Shown here in pieces: positions 33,430 to 45,359 of a DNA stretch of 53,166 bases. The stretch's first letter is position 1. Every line of letters begins with the position of its first letter. This DNA comes from Gnetum montanum (Eukaryota; Streptophyta; Gnetopsida; Gnetales; Gnetaceae), in contig MNCI01023811.1 of the NCBI GenBank assembly GCA_015680685.1, positions 1 to 53,166 on the forward strand, in the 5' to 3' direction. Both the position numbers and the translations under genes were made by a program. A model generated the notes under the pieces. It was not told the origin of the DNA. It saw only the letters and a program-made list of their open reading frames with translations, and ran no database searches.

Positions 33430-35020
33430 TCCCAATGTGAATGAACCATTACTTCAACATGAATGATAGTTTGGGCTTGATTTTTAGCCTACAGGACCCA
33501 CTAGGGTAGCTTGTGACCACTCCATGTTAGGCTTCCAGCATTTGGAACCCATTATGGTAATGTTTGAGCTTATTTTATCTTGGTTTTGGGTGGTAGAGGC
33601 TTCTTACATTGGTATTCACATTTTCCAATGTAATTGAAGTGATTCCAAACATAACTAAGTTGTATTCCAAGATGGATAAGCAATCTTGATCAAGTTTTTA
33701 GCAATTTTAAGCCTTCTACTATAACGCCTAGGGTTTGGTGAGGAAACTTATTGTTCTAGAGTTGTTTGGAGAAAAGTAATGACTTTTTGATGCCCTCACA
33801 TTACCCTATATGCTTGCTCAATGTAATTGGCCTATTTTCTAACGTAATTATGTTTTTTGAGAATCTTTGACAAAGTTTTGACCACATCTTTAGCTCCTCT
33901 CAATTCCTATGTTAGCATTGGGGATGAAAAGGGAAATTTGCATTGTTTGAGGGTATATTCACCAAGGTAAAGGCTTTCCATGATTCTCACATTGGTAATC
34001 ATGTTGGAAAATGTGATTGACATCACCTTCAAATCTACAACCACTTTTGGACCAATTAATGGGGCTTTTAACTAGATCTTTGACATTCTAGAAATCCTAA
34101 GGAAGCTACTAGGGTGTTGGCTAAAAATCTGTAGTTTTTGAGACAATGCAAGCTAAGATTGAAGATTTTTTGTGCCCTCACATTTTCCAATGTAATTAAC
34201 ACGTGTTAAATTTTAATAACAATTTTGACTTATTTTGGAAGTCATTCAATAGGGTTTTAACTTCTTTATTGCTCTAGTGTAGTAGCGAGAGTTTTGGGGC
34301 AAGATTGGTAGCTTCTGAGCTTAAACTGACCAAGTTTTGGGTTTTCTTAGATCCTACAATTGGTATTCATATTGGCCAATGTAATTTACATAAAATAATA
34401 ATTTAATAATGAAACTTGATAGTTTTAGAAGGCTTTTAAACTTAGTTTAGATCCTCTCTAGGCTCCTAGTGCAATGACCAAGGATTTGAGGGAAGATTTA
34501 CAATTTTTGAGCTTAAAATGATTAGGTTCTAGGTTTATCTTATATTTTCACATTGGTATTCACATTGACTAATGTGATTGGAAGCAACATCAAAATTTTG
34601 AAGTCCATCTTGACCAATTTTAGGGTCTTTTAACTCAATTCTCTAGCCTTGCAATCTCTTATGTCTATGCCTTGGGTTCTAGAGCAAGATTGGTGACTTG
34701 TGACATTGTAAAAGTTACATTTTAGGTTCTTCGATGTTCTCACATTTTTATTCACGTTGGAAAATGTGATTGACATGACCATAAAAGTAAACACCAAGTT
34801 TGAAAGACTTTTGAGTAGGTTCGATAGGCTTTAAAGGCTTCTAAATCTCCACCTCAACGCCTAGGGTTTTGGGGCAAGATTGTTAGCTTTTGGGATCATT
34901 TTGGCAAGGTATGAGATTAATTAACAATGATTTGGTGTTCACATGGTGTCTCAAATTTTATTCACATTTTTCCAGTGTAATTGATATGGAATTCCAACGT
35001 GAATACACTTGACATCTAAT
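33430..35020. repeat. Tandem array of about eight diverged units of about 190 bp
   Basis: A marker such as CACATTGGTATTCACATTG, spacer and AATGTAATTG recurs at about 33606, 33795, 33985, 34175, 34352, 34546, 34736 and 34948, i.e. every 177-212 bases. A second marker in the same phase resembles TAGGGTTTTGGGGCAAGATT (33727, 34290, 34475, 34675, 34862). A weak ninth copy may start near 33430. Units are roughly 60-70% alike by eye, so the array is old. The marker is itself a near palindrome (CACATTGG...CCAATGTAATTG). Confidence 0.75.
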
Positions 35021-37586
35021 GTATACACTTTTTGTGCTAATTTTTGATGTATTGGAACATGATGAAATTTTGAACTTTGGTAGGGTCCTATGGACTATTA
35101 GAACATGGTTTAAAGATGATTAATTTCTACTCAATTCATCTACAGGTTCACCAAATATTTCAAGGTTCCTGTTGCCAATGTACTTTCATGTTTCCAAGCT
35201 CTCCAAGTTGATGTACATGTTGTCTTGGGAAGCCCAACTTGGCAGGTCAAAATAGAAACTTTGGCCAAAACTTGACATACAAATATAGGCATAATTTTAA
35301 ATAGCCTCAAGGTCAAATTGAAGAAGGTTATTTTAGTTCTCTAAAGGCTCTTATTATCTACATTTATAGTACTTGAAGATCAAAGGATTTCTTGCACTCA
35401 ACCTTAATGCTAAAGCAATTTTCCCAAAGTCTCCTAAGTGTGGCACCCAAAATCCATAGTGGTGGCTAAAAAATCAAAATCATCACATATCCTTAGAAGT
35501 TCCAACATTCATCTACCTCCACTCATATTTTTGGTGCAATAAGGAAAGTGTTTTCATGCTTTTCTTCTACTATAATCGAGGTGAACGTTTGACGTTCTCC
35601 GTAATCATGGTGAATAAGATCAGGTCAAGCAATCAAAACCTAGTTTTGGACAAGGCATAGGAGGTCATACACATTTTTTCAAGCCTTCAAAATCCTACTG
35701 CAAGTGAAGTATGTTCGTCTAGGACCACTAGATACCCCATCCTCACCATTTTCCTTAATTATTTACAATTTTGTGGAAATGATTTTTCATCTTTAAGATT
35801 GCCCAAATTGAAAATTTTAAATTTGTTTATGAAAAATGGAAGATTTAGGCCTATTATTCATATTGAAATTAAGATTTTTATTTTTTTTGATGGATTAAGG
35901 ATGATTTGAATTTTTTTAAAGCCTCTATATAGCATTTTTGCCTTAGTTTTGACGAATCTTAACTCAACTTTGCTATTTTTTCTAGAATGTATAGGCAAAG
36001 ATTTTGCAATTCTAACATGGATGTGTTATTTTGGGCTTTATAGTGGTAATAGAGCTGGAATCATATTTTTTTAATATCTAATAGTTTTTTATGAATCTTT
36101 CTCCAACCTATTTTTCAATGTTCTAGCCAATTTTGTCAAAATTTTGTAATTTTCCTATGGGAACACTATCAATGTTGGGGGTTTTGTTATCACATGCGAT
36201 TAGCATTTATGGTTTTGGGGTATTATAGATTTAGTGCAAATGGGTTCTAGATGAAGTTTGTAATTTTTAAAAAAAAATTTACAAATTTTTCCTAGGGTGC
36301 TTACTATAGTCGATTCATTACAAGCTAGGTTTTCTTAGTAAAAATTTCAATTTGAAATTGGCACAATTTTAATTTTTTGAATTGTAGAATTGATGGTTAT
36401 TTTTGCTCATATAGGCTATGTTCTTTGCACTTGCAACTAGAAATGATTTTTTAGAATTTCTTATATGTTTTTCCCAACCTCCAAGGTCTGCATTGATCAA
36501 GTTTAATTTTTTCTTGCATGGTTTTGGTTCACATGACTAGAGTGACAACATTGGGTACTTAGGCTTGGTTGGCAGTTACTATGAAATTTTCCAAGCATTA
36601 TAGTCAATCTATTGTACCTACCATAAAAATTATGCTAATCTACAAGGGGTTTAAACGCATTTTGTAAGGAGGTTTCATAGCATTCATGCTCCAAAAGCCA
36701 AGAAATTTAATGCTTCTTAGTTCCACTTTTTTACAATATCCAAAATCTAGGCTTGTATGCATTGCTTAATCATAAAATCTTGAAAACAAATACACTAATT
36801 GGGACCTAACATTCTCATTCTTTTCCCTTAGTTTTTTCAAAGGTTGTTTTTTTTTTATTTTTCAGTAGTCTGCAAGATTGGTTGTTTCAAGGTTTTATAG
36901 GTTAACTATTTTTGTAACTGTTAAATTAGTTTTTCCATGTCAATTTAAACTAGATTTTGGTTGTATTTTGATTGTGTTTACGTTGGTGCACTTGGTTATT
37001 TTTTATGTTTTATATCTAATGTTAATGTTTTCATGATAGTGCTTATTTTGGCTTAAACTTTGATCATTTTTGTTGTAATAGTTATTTGGATTTTTATGTT
37101 CTAATAGTTATGAATTTTGGCTATGTACAAGGCCTTGCTAAAACATATTTTGGTGGTGGTGAAGCTAATTAGTATCCTATGTTGCACTTGGGTAACAACA
37201 CAAAACAATTTGTACCCTAACATAAGCATTGACAACTGTACTTTAGTGTGGTTTAGACTTGGTGCACAAGAGTTTTTGCTATACTTGATTCAAAATTTTA
37301 GTGTGATGATATGGTCACACTTGGTGGTGGTAATTGTTGGTATAATCACAAAAAATCTTGTGCTTGGATCTTCCAACTATATCTTGAGGTTCATGGTTGA
37401 TGATCTCAATATGTAGAGAGAGATAGAGAGGAACAATTCCTCATATGGTGGGGAAGTTCATAGGTTATCGTAGACCTAGTAGATGCCCAAATGCTTATAG
37501 TAAACTACTAATAACACTATGATGATAAGCCATAGGATAAGCACACTTTTTCAAAATCCTCTAGGAACTATCTACCTAGTGACATT
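35021..37586. other. AT-rich stretch, no supported gene
   Basis: One small palindrome, GAACGT-TTG-ACGTTC (35583-35597). The plus-strand frame 37117-37416 (99 codons) is open but has the Leu/Val/Ile-rich composition expected of AT-rich DNA; it might belong to the pseudogene that follows, but no splice pair ties it in. Confidence 0.4.
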
Positions 37587-37984
37587 GTAAGTTTGGCTTT
37601 AAACTTTCACCTTTATTTATTTTTGGCTTTAATGTTTTTTTAGTACTAGCTATTATGATGTTTTATTTTTTTGTAGGAATAGGGCACATCCTACAAGATT
37701 GGTAAGGGATGATTAAACTTTAGCTTTGGCTCAAATAGCTTTGGAAAAGTTCAAGACAAGTCAAATCATGAGGGTTCAAGTACTTCATCACCTCAAGTCT
37801 AAGTTTGATAGATACCGTACATGATATTCTAACTTGTACCAGTTAAGCATAGCAACCAATTGTGTATATAAGTGATGGACTCACAAAGATTTGGAAGCAC
37901 ATGCATCAATTCATCCTAAGGTTGTTGCCTTACCTAAGTCTAGTAAGTTAAAATTATTTAGCATGGTTAATAATTCTAACATAT

Positions 37985-38018
37985 ATTATTGTTGTTATTA
38001 TTATTATTATTATTTATT
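37985..38018. repeat. (TTA)n microsatellite
   Basis: A TTG/TTA trinucleotide run, in the intron just upstream of gypsy C. Confidence 0.7.
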
Positions 38019-38055
38019 TCATGTATTTTTATTATTCATCATCCTTTTTCTTTTA

Positions 38056-38060
38056 CAAGG
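38056..38060. repeat. Target site duplication CAAGG, left copy (gypsy C)
   Basis: Exact match to 52387-52391. Confidence 0.9.
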
Positions 38061-38959
38061 TGATGAAGTGTCTTTGAGTCAATGCGTCGACTAGGCCACG
38101 TATACGCAGCCGTGTCAACGTGGGCCCATCGACGTAGCCTTCAATGCATTGACGTGGCCCCATTTATGCAGAGCCTATTTTGGCCTATAAATAAGAGGGT
38201 CTTCTGCCTCATTTAGGGACTTTTCAATTAGTTGTAGCGAAGCTCTTTCAGTTTGTTCCCACAGGTGATAGAATATTTTCCAAGTGCCCGCAGCAGGTGT
38301 AAGAAAAGTGAGCAGCTCTTTATTCGAGCGTTGATGTATCTGAGCCCATTGGCATGACAACAATAAAGACGAACTATTCAAGCATTCCTTGCAGCATTGG
38401 GACTTAGCTATTTCATGCATTCAGTAGTTTAATATGTTTATGCTTTGTTAATTACTTGTTAATTACTTAAGTTTCTGTTATTGTTATTTTAATCGCTATT
38501 GCTCACTCATAGTTCATAAGGGCCATAAGTACGATCATCTCGAATGTAAATCAAACACTTGGTAAACCAAGTGACGCTTAATGTCTAGTAACCCATAAGT
38601 GTTAAGAGATGCTCAGAACATGCTTGGAAGATGGTATCAGATACTTATGCTAGGAATAGTTAAGATACAAGCTAGGATAATTATAGATTAGATAATAGTT
38701 TATTCCCCACCTTTCATACCTTAATTAGCCTCCAAAAGATAAGTAAAAAACTATAAAAATCATTAACCTTAATCTCACTTAACCATCATAATCAAAACCT
38801 CACAAGTGAGATTAGAAGGATAACAACTATTCTAACCCAAGGTTTGACTGGTTAGAGTCTGGTGTATGCTAAGTGTTACAGTCTACAAAATTCGATCGAG
38901 TCACGTGTGAACACCCATAATTCGTATGGTTGGGCGTAGGGTTACCTAGCTGCTCATCA
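38061..38959 (+). repeat. Gypsy C 5' LTR
   Basis: 899 bp, TGATGA to TCATCA. U3 is CpG-rich with GCGTCGAC, CGACGT and similar short palindromes. TATA box at 38186-38193, then GATAGAATATTTTCCA and TTTATTCGAGCG blocks shared with gypsy B. Confidence 0.95.
38186..38193 (+). promoter_or_regulatory. TATA box of gypsy C 5' LTR
   Basis: TATAAATA followed by AGAGGG, 125 bases into the LTR, in the block conserved with gypsy B. Confidence 0.8.
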
Positions 38960-38960
38960 T

Positions 38961-38978
38961 TGGTGCCATTGCTGGGGA
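38961..38978 (+). promoter_or_regulatory. Gypsy C primer binding site
   Basis: TGGTGCCATTGCTGGGGA, one base after the LTR. It differs from the usual TGGCGCCGTTGCCGGGGA at three positions, all transitions. Confidence 0.85.
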
Positions 38979-39125
38979 CTGTTAGTCTTACATGCATCAT
39001 CTAGCCTTAGTGAAATTGTCATTCAAGTCGTTGGAATGGACCCAGGATAGAAATATTTATGCACGCTAGGCGGATTAAAGTTAGTAGTAAGGTACATCGA
39101 TTACATGGACCATCTAACATCCAAT

Positions 39126-40443
39126 ATGTCTTCTCACAGGAGGGAGATATCCACCCCACCAATGCCACAAGAATGTTGGGTGGTGTACAGGCATCCCGAT
39201 GATTATGTCCCTGACTTCACTTCCGTCCTGCATTAGGATGAACATCTACAATGGCAGGACATGGAGGGTAGCATCGTGCTACCGCTCGACCGATCGGCTT
39301 CTATAATGCTATATCTCAATCAGGGTAGTCTGGGCATCTAGGACTGTGGAGCGGAGTATGTCATGGAGGACCATGACTATCAAGACTATCATCCCATGAA
39401 GGCTCAGCATGCGTGACATCAGCAGTAAGAGGAAAGATATGAACACCTGAAGAGCAAACAATTCAGTAACCCCTTATTCTTGCATGGGCTACAAGACGAT
39501 GGGGATCCCATCTTTCATGACACCCATTCAACTGAACTTCCCCTAGGGTAGTAGGTCCTTCAATCCATGATTCAGACCAAGCCTTTAAGTGACCAGGATC
39601 CTCAAAGGAATGGAGGGTCACATAGCAAGGATGGACGGGATGACCACGGCCGTCATCAGGGTAGAGGGGAAGATCGACACCGGAGTGGTGGCGATACCTC
39701 TCCTTCTTCTCCATCCTCTCACTCTCCTTCTCCTTCATCCAAGGCTAGAAATAAGGAAATCATGAACCCTTGGATGCCACCATGAGAAAATACTACTCAT
39801 TGTTGCATCGGTGCCCTAGTCATGGTTACTCTCAGTGGGCACAGCTTCATCACATTATTGATGGGCTCCATTTTGAAATGCGAAAGATCCTTGGCGTGTA
39901 TGCCCAGGGAAGATTGTCGAAGCTAAGGGCTGATAAATTACAACAACTCATTGAGAAGGTGGCCAAGGAGGAAGGAGAACTAAGAAAAAAGGAGAGTGCA
40001 GAGGAATTCAATCGAGATCCTTCCCTCACAAAAAGGGAAGTCCGATTCTGTGAAGAGGAGGAAGAATCACCACTGGAAGCAACATTGAACTGAAAGACCT
40101 TGCTATTACAAAATTTTGCATCAGAAATTTTAGCAAAGGTTGATAAGATGTGGGACTCTTTGGATGAAAAATTCCAAAGTGTGCTAAAAATTGTAGAAGA
40201 GTCTAGAGAACAAGGTAATGACCGCGATCAGCGCAGGAAGAAGGAAGCTGAACATGCCCAACATAAGGGTAAGGGCAAGGTTGCTGTAGCTAAACAGGTT
40301 CCAAACTCTAACACTGAGGAGGATGATGAATGTGGCATATGCCAATATGAACATCCTAAGGGATGTTTTCCTATGGTGTCACATCTTCAAGAGTTTGGGG
40401 TGTACGCATTGAACCCTCTCTTGGAACAACGAAAAACACCCTG
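39126..40443 (+). pseudogene. Gypsy C Gag, with an internal deletion
   Basis: ATG at 39126 opens MSSHRREISTPPMPQ; HPDDYVPDF and GSIVLPLDRS follow as in gypsy B. A Ser/Pro/His-rich linker (39600-39740) runs straight into WMPP and KYYSLLHRCPSHGYSQ, so about 560 bp coding the first half of the Retrotrans_gag core in gypsy B is missing. The junction near 39737-39746 carries ATCCAAGG, present at both ends of the missing piece in gypsy B (microhomology). The remainder reads LHHIIDGLHFEMRKIL, VYAQGRLSKL and a helical Lys/Glu-rich tail, then a knuckle CGICQYEHPKGC at 40331-40366 (CX2CX3HX3C, shorter than the retroviral form). Confidence 0.85.
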
Positions 40444-41130
40444 AAGGTTGCCTTATCCACAAGGCAATTCTAGGCAATTCCACTAGCAGCAGCAGGGATA
40501 TTATCCAAGTGGAGCACCACCGCAATCATACGAATACTTCCAATAGTGGCAACAACCACAAGCATGGGGGATGCCACCTTCAAGGTAGCAGTACCCTTGC
40601 AAATAGCTAGATCCTTATGGGTACTACATTCAGCAACTGGTCTCTCCATGAGACTCTTCCAACCATGTGGCCTTTCAAAGTTATTACCACCCCCCAGAAT
40701 ATTTTCAACCTCAATCTCCATCACCTAGGGGGGACAATCCACATCTCTTCTATCCTCCATCACCTTCTCCTGCCACTCCTCCATCACATCCCACTTAGTT
40801 GCCACCTGCTCCACTGATGCAGGGAGAGATACCGCCACAGCCGCAGCAACAAAACGCTATGAGGGCTGTTAACTTACAATCGGCACCTCAACCGAGTGGA
40901 CTAGAACCCAAACCAAGAAAATGTCCCTTTATTTAGCCCAATAATTTGAACATACCCTCACGTACACTTGTGGCCAATGCCTCTAAACTTGCAAGTACCT
41001 CCACTACTCCACTGCCAATTCAACCTTCAAGCCAACTGCACTCCAATGTCTAGATGGTCATGCTCATACATGCTATGACCGACTAGATCAAGGCAAGTTG
41101 CCTTCCCTAGAAATTGATTGATTTAGGAAG
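40444..41130 (+). pseudogene. Gypsy C Pro/Gln-rich linker
   Basis: Rich in Gln and Pro (QQQGYYPSGAPPQ, PQSPSPRGDNP, GEIPPQPQQQNAMRAVNLQ), aligning with 22031-22680 of gypsy B. One frameshift lies at about 41155, just before protease. Confidence 0.7.
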
Positions 41131-41700
41131 CCCCCTCATCTATCTTCAAGTGGAGGGAACGAGCCATGCAAAGCTCTTCTGGACTCAAGGTCAGGGGCCA
41201 ACTTGATCTCTCATGATATGTACAAGAACTTGAACCTACCCCCACTAAAGAACAACAACAACCGGCTCAAGTTAGCAGACCAGTCCATCATCATTCCCTT
41301 CAGATTGGTGGAGGACATCGTAACCACCATTTTTGGGTGGTCCTATCCTACTGATTTCCTGGTCATTTGTGTAGAGAACTGCAAGGGGAACTTCCCAATC
41401 ATCATGGGAAGAGCCTGGCTAAGCACGGTGGATGCACGACTAGGACTCCAAGATCTATCCCTTGAAATTTCAAAGGAAAATCCTTTTGGAAAGATCGAGA
41501 AGAAGCGCATTCCATGCATCACGTACAATGACTCAGGGTGCAACTGTGTGTAGCAATTATGGTCCGCTAAGCAGATATCAATTCAAGCATGAAATCGGTG
41601 TACTGAGGAATCACTTGTTCAATAGTGCCTATATGCAGCAGCCACTAACCAAGAGGGCACCCAGTGGCTGACAACTAATCCTACTAGCAGCACATTGTGC
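41131..41700 (+). pseudogene. Gypsy C aspartic protease region
   Basis: From ALLDSRSGANLISHDMY through LADQSIIIPFRLVED, GWSYPTDFLVI and FPIIMGRAWLSTVDARLGL to KKRIPCITYNDSG. The catalytic Asp is at 41182-41184; the glycine two residues on reads Arg, compatible with one G-to-A change. This opens the frame that continues through pol without a frameshift. Three in-frame stops fall between 41551 and 41625. Confidence 0.85.
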
Positions 41701-42900
41701 ATGGAACCGTCTAAGGGGCTTGTGCAAGCCTATGTTAAAAGCATGAATGAAATGGAAGAGGTTCATCAACAGGTCTCCATTGTTGATGACCATGATGACT
41801 GGGAGAAGCTAGAAATCCCTGAGAGCTTCAAACAAGAGCCCCTGGAGCTAAATTATTTACTAGCTCACTTGGAATATGCATTTTTGCAAAATGGGAAGCC
41901 GGTAATCATCAATGCCATCCTTGCTCCAGAACAGAAGAAGAAGTTGCTGAAGGTGGTAAACAAATGGGTTGCTGTGTTCGCATGGTCATATCCTAAGTTG
42001 ATTGGAGTTGATCCTAGGGTCTGCCAACATTAGATCTATATTGACCCTTTCATGAGGCCACGACGACAGCCACAAAGACAATTGAATCCCAAACTGAAGC
42101 AAGTCATAAAAGATGAAATTGAACAATTGCTAAAGGTGGGGTTCATCTATTCTATAGCCGATAGCGAATGGGTTAGCCCACTCATTATTGTGCCCAAGAA
42201 AGGTGGCAAGTGGAGAGTCTGTATTGATTCCCGGTTGCTCAATATGGTGACCTTTAAGGACCACTTCCCGCTCCCATTTGTGCACCAAGTGTTGGACACC
42301 ATAGCAAGGCACTACTACTATAGCTTTTTGGATGGTTATAGTGGTTATAACCAAATCCAAATAGCACTAGAGGACTAGGCCAAAACAACATTCACAAGTC
42401 CATGGGGGACTTTCCCATACAAGAAGATGCCCTATGGCCTGTGCAATGTGCCCACTATGTTCCAATGCATTTTCCTAAGCATCTTCTAGCAAAAAATCAG
42501 CAATGGGATGGAAGTCTTCATAGATGACTTCTCCACCTATGGGGCCATGTTCGAGCAAGTCTTGGACCATCTGGAGTAGGTTCTAAAAAGATGTGTAGAC
42601 ACCAATCTACGGCTCAATTGCCAGAAGAGCCATTTGATGGTCCAAGAGGACATTGTGTTGGGGCATCGCATCTCACAAACAGGGATCAGTGTAGATCTTG
42701 AAAAGATTAGGGTCATCCAAGGAATCACCCACAGACCAAGTACCATCAAAGATGTTCAGTCATTCCTTGGACACACTGGTTACTATCGGCATTTCATTGA
42801 AAACTTCTCGAAGATCACCAAGTCGTTGGTAGAACTTACAAAGAAGGATGCTCCATTCATCTGGACCAAGGAGTGTGAGTTTGCATTCTAAGTGCTAAAA
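41701..42900 (+). pseudogene. Gypsy C reverse transcriptase
   Basis: In one frame: KLKQVIKDEIEQLLKVGFIY, SEWVSPLIIVPKKGGKWRVC, KDHFPLPFVHQVLD, YYSFLDGYSGYNQIQIA, FTSPWGTFPYKKMPYGLCN, EVFIDDFSTYG and LGHTGYYRHFI. All seven gypsy RT blocks are present. The catalytic box is FIDD (42517-42528). Stops at 42031, 42376, 42487, 42577, 42889 and 42901 all read TAG or TAA where a CAG or CAA codon would give Gln; there are no frameshifts. It would have copied the element RNA. Confidence 0.95.
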
Positions 42901-42939
42901 TAGAAATTCATAGACACTCCAGTTCTATGGGCACCTGAT

Positions 42940-43340
42940 TGGTCTAGACCCTTTCACATTATGACGGACACATCCAACTATGCCTTGGGAGCCGTGCTTA
43001 CATAGTGTGATGATCATAAACATCTCTATTATATCCATTGTGCAAGCTGTAGCATTGTGGGTACTTAGCTGAACTACACCACCACCGAAAAGGAGTTAAT
43101 GACGGTGGTGTTCACCTTGGAAAAATTTTGGCACTATGTGCTAGGATACCTGGTGTTTGTGCATACTGATCATAGTGTTATCCGATTCCTGATGAAAAAA
43201 CCAATGGTAAGCCCCCACATAATCCAATGGCTGGTGATTCTTCAGGAGTTTGATCTTACCATGGTAGACTGGAAGGGGACCAAAAATGTGGTCGCTAACC
43301 ACTTGTCTCGGTTGCAATGGGATGACGCAGAAGAAGAGGA
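42940..43340 (+). pseudogene. Gypsy C RNase H
   Basis: RPFHIMTDTSNYALGAVL, YTTTEKELMTVVFTLEKFWH, VFVHTDHSVIRFLM and MVDWKGTKNVVANHLSRL, i.e. the Asp, Glu, Asp and Asn-His-Leu-Ser-Arg landmarks of LTR-element RNase H, in frame with RT. Two TAG stops (43003, 43066) replace Gln-type codons. No second, archaeal-type RNase H is visible. Confidence 0.9.
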
Positions 43341-44680
43341 GCCCTTATTAGACCAATTTCCAGATGAACTCCTCTTCACAGGCACTATTGATCCACAAGT
43401 GCCCAAGGAATCCCCTTGGTTCAAGCACTTCTTCACCTACCTCACCACTCAAGAGTTTCCAAAGGAGTGGAACAATCAGCAGAAATAGCAGTTTCTTCAT
43501 AAGGCCAAGCATTTCATGGAAATCAATGGCCACCTTTACAAGGTGTGCGTAGATGGCTTGGTTTGATGGTGTGTCCCTAATGGTGATACACTGTGCATCC
43601 TCTAGGATGCTCATGAGCGCCCTTGTGGGGGCCACTATGCTGGACGTCGCACCGTCATTAAGATCCTACTTGCAAGGTATTACTAGCCCACCATCTTTAG
43701 GGATGCACAATGGTTCGCCCGCTCCTGCGAATGATGCTAGAGGGATGGCAGGATGACGACATGGTTGGAGGGACCTCAACAGTGGATCCAGCCACTGGAG
43801 CCCTTCGACATTTGGGGTATCGACTTCATGGGACCCATCACACCCCTATCAAACGGAAAGATGTACATCATCATAGTTGTGGACTACTGTACAAAGCGGG
43901 TAGAAGCGACAGCCGTCATCGACTATTCTTCCAATAGCACCACATGATTTGTCCAGCAACAAATCATTAACAGGTTTGGAGTGCCATGTGCACTCATTTC
44001 TAATAATGGGACTCACTTTACGGGTGTCACTTTTTGGAAGCTCATGCAACACTTAGGGGTAACACATAAATTTACAATGCCCTATCATCCCCAAGCCAAC
44101 GGGAAAGCCAAAGTCACCAATAGGTAGATCACCAAGATCCTTACCCAAACCATCAGCAAATATAGGAAGGATTGGAGCATCAAACTTAATGATGCCCTCT
44201 GGGCCTATCACTCCACATGGAAACTTCCTATAGGATACTCTCCCTATGAGTTAGTGTATGAAAAGTTACCAACACTTCTAATTCAAGCTGAACTATGCAC
44301 ACTATCCACCGCCAGTGACTTAGGCCTTGACCTTCCGCTAGCACAACATGAATGACTAATCAATTCAAGTGTGCTAGATGAGAACCGATTAGTGGCCCTA
44401 TCTTCAAATGAAATCCACAAGGCCTATAACAAGAAACGACATGATCTTAAGATTTGGAAGGTCATATTTAGATGTGGAGACAAGGTATTGTATTGGAACC
44501 CCTTACATGTATCTCAACCGAATAAGTTTTAAAGACTGTGGAAGGGACCTTACATTATCTCTGAAACCTTCCCATCTAGGGCCTTGCTCATCCACAAACC
44601 TATGGACCCCACCAGAACATAGTTAGTCAACCGCCAACAACTAAAAAATTTCCACGAACTCCACTCAACCAATGGAGCCT
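43341..44680 (+). pseudogene. Gypsy C integrase
   Basis: Zinc site: DAHERPCGGHYAGRR at about 43605, with the two cysteines near 43725-43740 interrupted by TGA and TAG stops. Core: FDIWGIDFMGPITP, YIIIVVDYCTKRVEA, INRFGVPCALI, LGVTHKFTMPYHPQANG. The first catalytic Asp (43822-43824) remains. The second position reads Asn (44002-44004) and the third Lys (44110-44112), each one G-to-A step from the acidic residue, so the catalytic triad is lost. C-terminus: HKAYNKKRHDLKIW, GDKVLYWNPLHVSQPNKF and RLWKGPYIISE. No chromodomain. The frame ends near the internal polypurine motif. Confidence 0.95.
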
Positions 44681-44712
44681 CGCTTCATTTTTTGTGTCTC
44701 CTCCTTTCTACC

Positions 44713-44724
44713 CAGTCGTGGGGG
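44713..44724 (+). promoter_or_regulatory. Internal polypurine-like motif 1 (gypsy C)
   Basis: CAGTCGTGGGGG followed by AGA, directly after the integrase frame, homologous to 23435 in gypsy B. Confidence 0.55.
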
Positions 44725-45359
44725 AGAGCATCGTCCCTGCTGACCATTCCGCTACACCCCTGGTTGTTTTGTAATTTTTTGTTTTACACATTTTTTTTGT
44801 TTTACACTTTTTTGTTTTCACCATCATTTATACATTTTCAAATTCTTTGTACATTTTTTCCCTTCTTTACTTATTTGTTTTATTTTATTTTACTTATTTT
44901 TTGTTTCTTTGTGTTTGTTTCGTTTTTTCGCATAATTGATAATACGTCGTCTTGTTGTCTTCAAATGTCTAGCGTGAATGGTTTTTGTTGCAATGGGCAA
45001 TGTACACTTGTCTACCTAGTTGTATAGTTTCCACCCTCGCATGGTTCTTTTTGGACTTTACATCTACTTTCCACTCATAAAATCGGCAGTGAGTTCATGT
45101 CATCCACCCATTCACCCACTCCATGGTTTTCCTTTTGTTGAAAACATGCAACCCCTTCACTTAACAACATTTTAATTAATGTGTAACTTGTATGGTTCCC
45201 AAACTCGGGGATGACCAAAGGGTTTGAATTGGATGTGACTTCAAGGGGAATGCAATATTCATTGTTCTGTTCTACCCTCTGAGGTTGCCGGTATGTCCTT
45301 ACAGATTTCCTACCGCTCCAAGTTCCTATCTAAAAGGAAGCTTCTAGTAGTTCGACCTT

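Noticed and set aside
33430-35020. CRISPR-like array
   Set aside because: Units are about 190 bp, diverged along their whole length and in plant-type DNA; there is no repeat-spacer pattern.
37117-37416. 99-codon plus-strand frame as a first exon of the pseudogene
   Set aside because: Hydrophobic, AT-driven composition and no donor/acceptor pair tying it to the exon at 37677.
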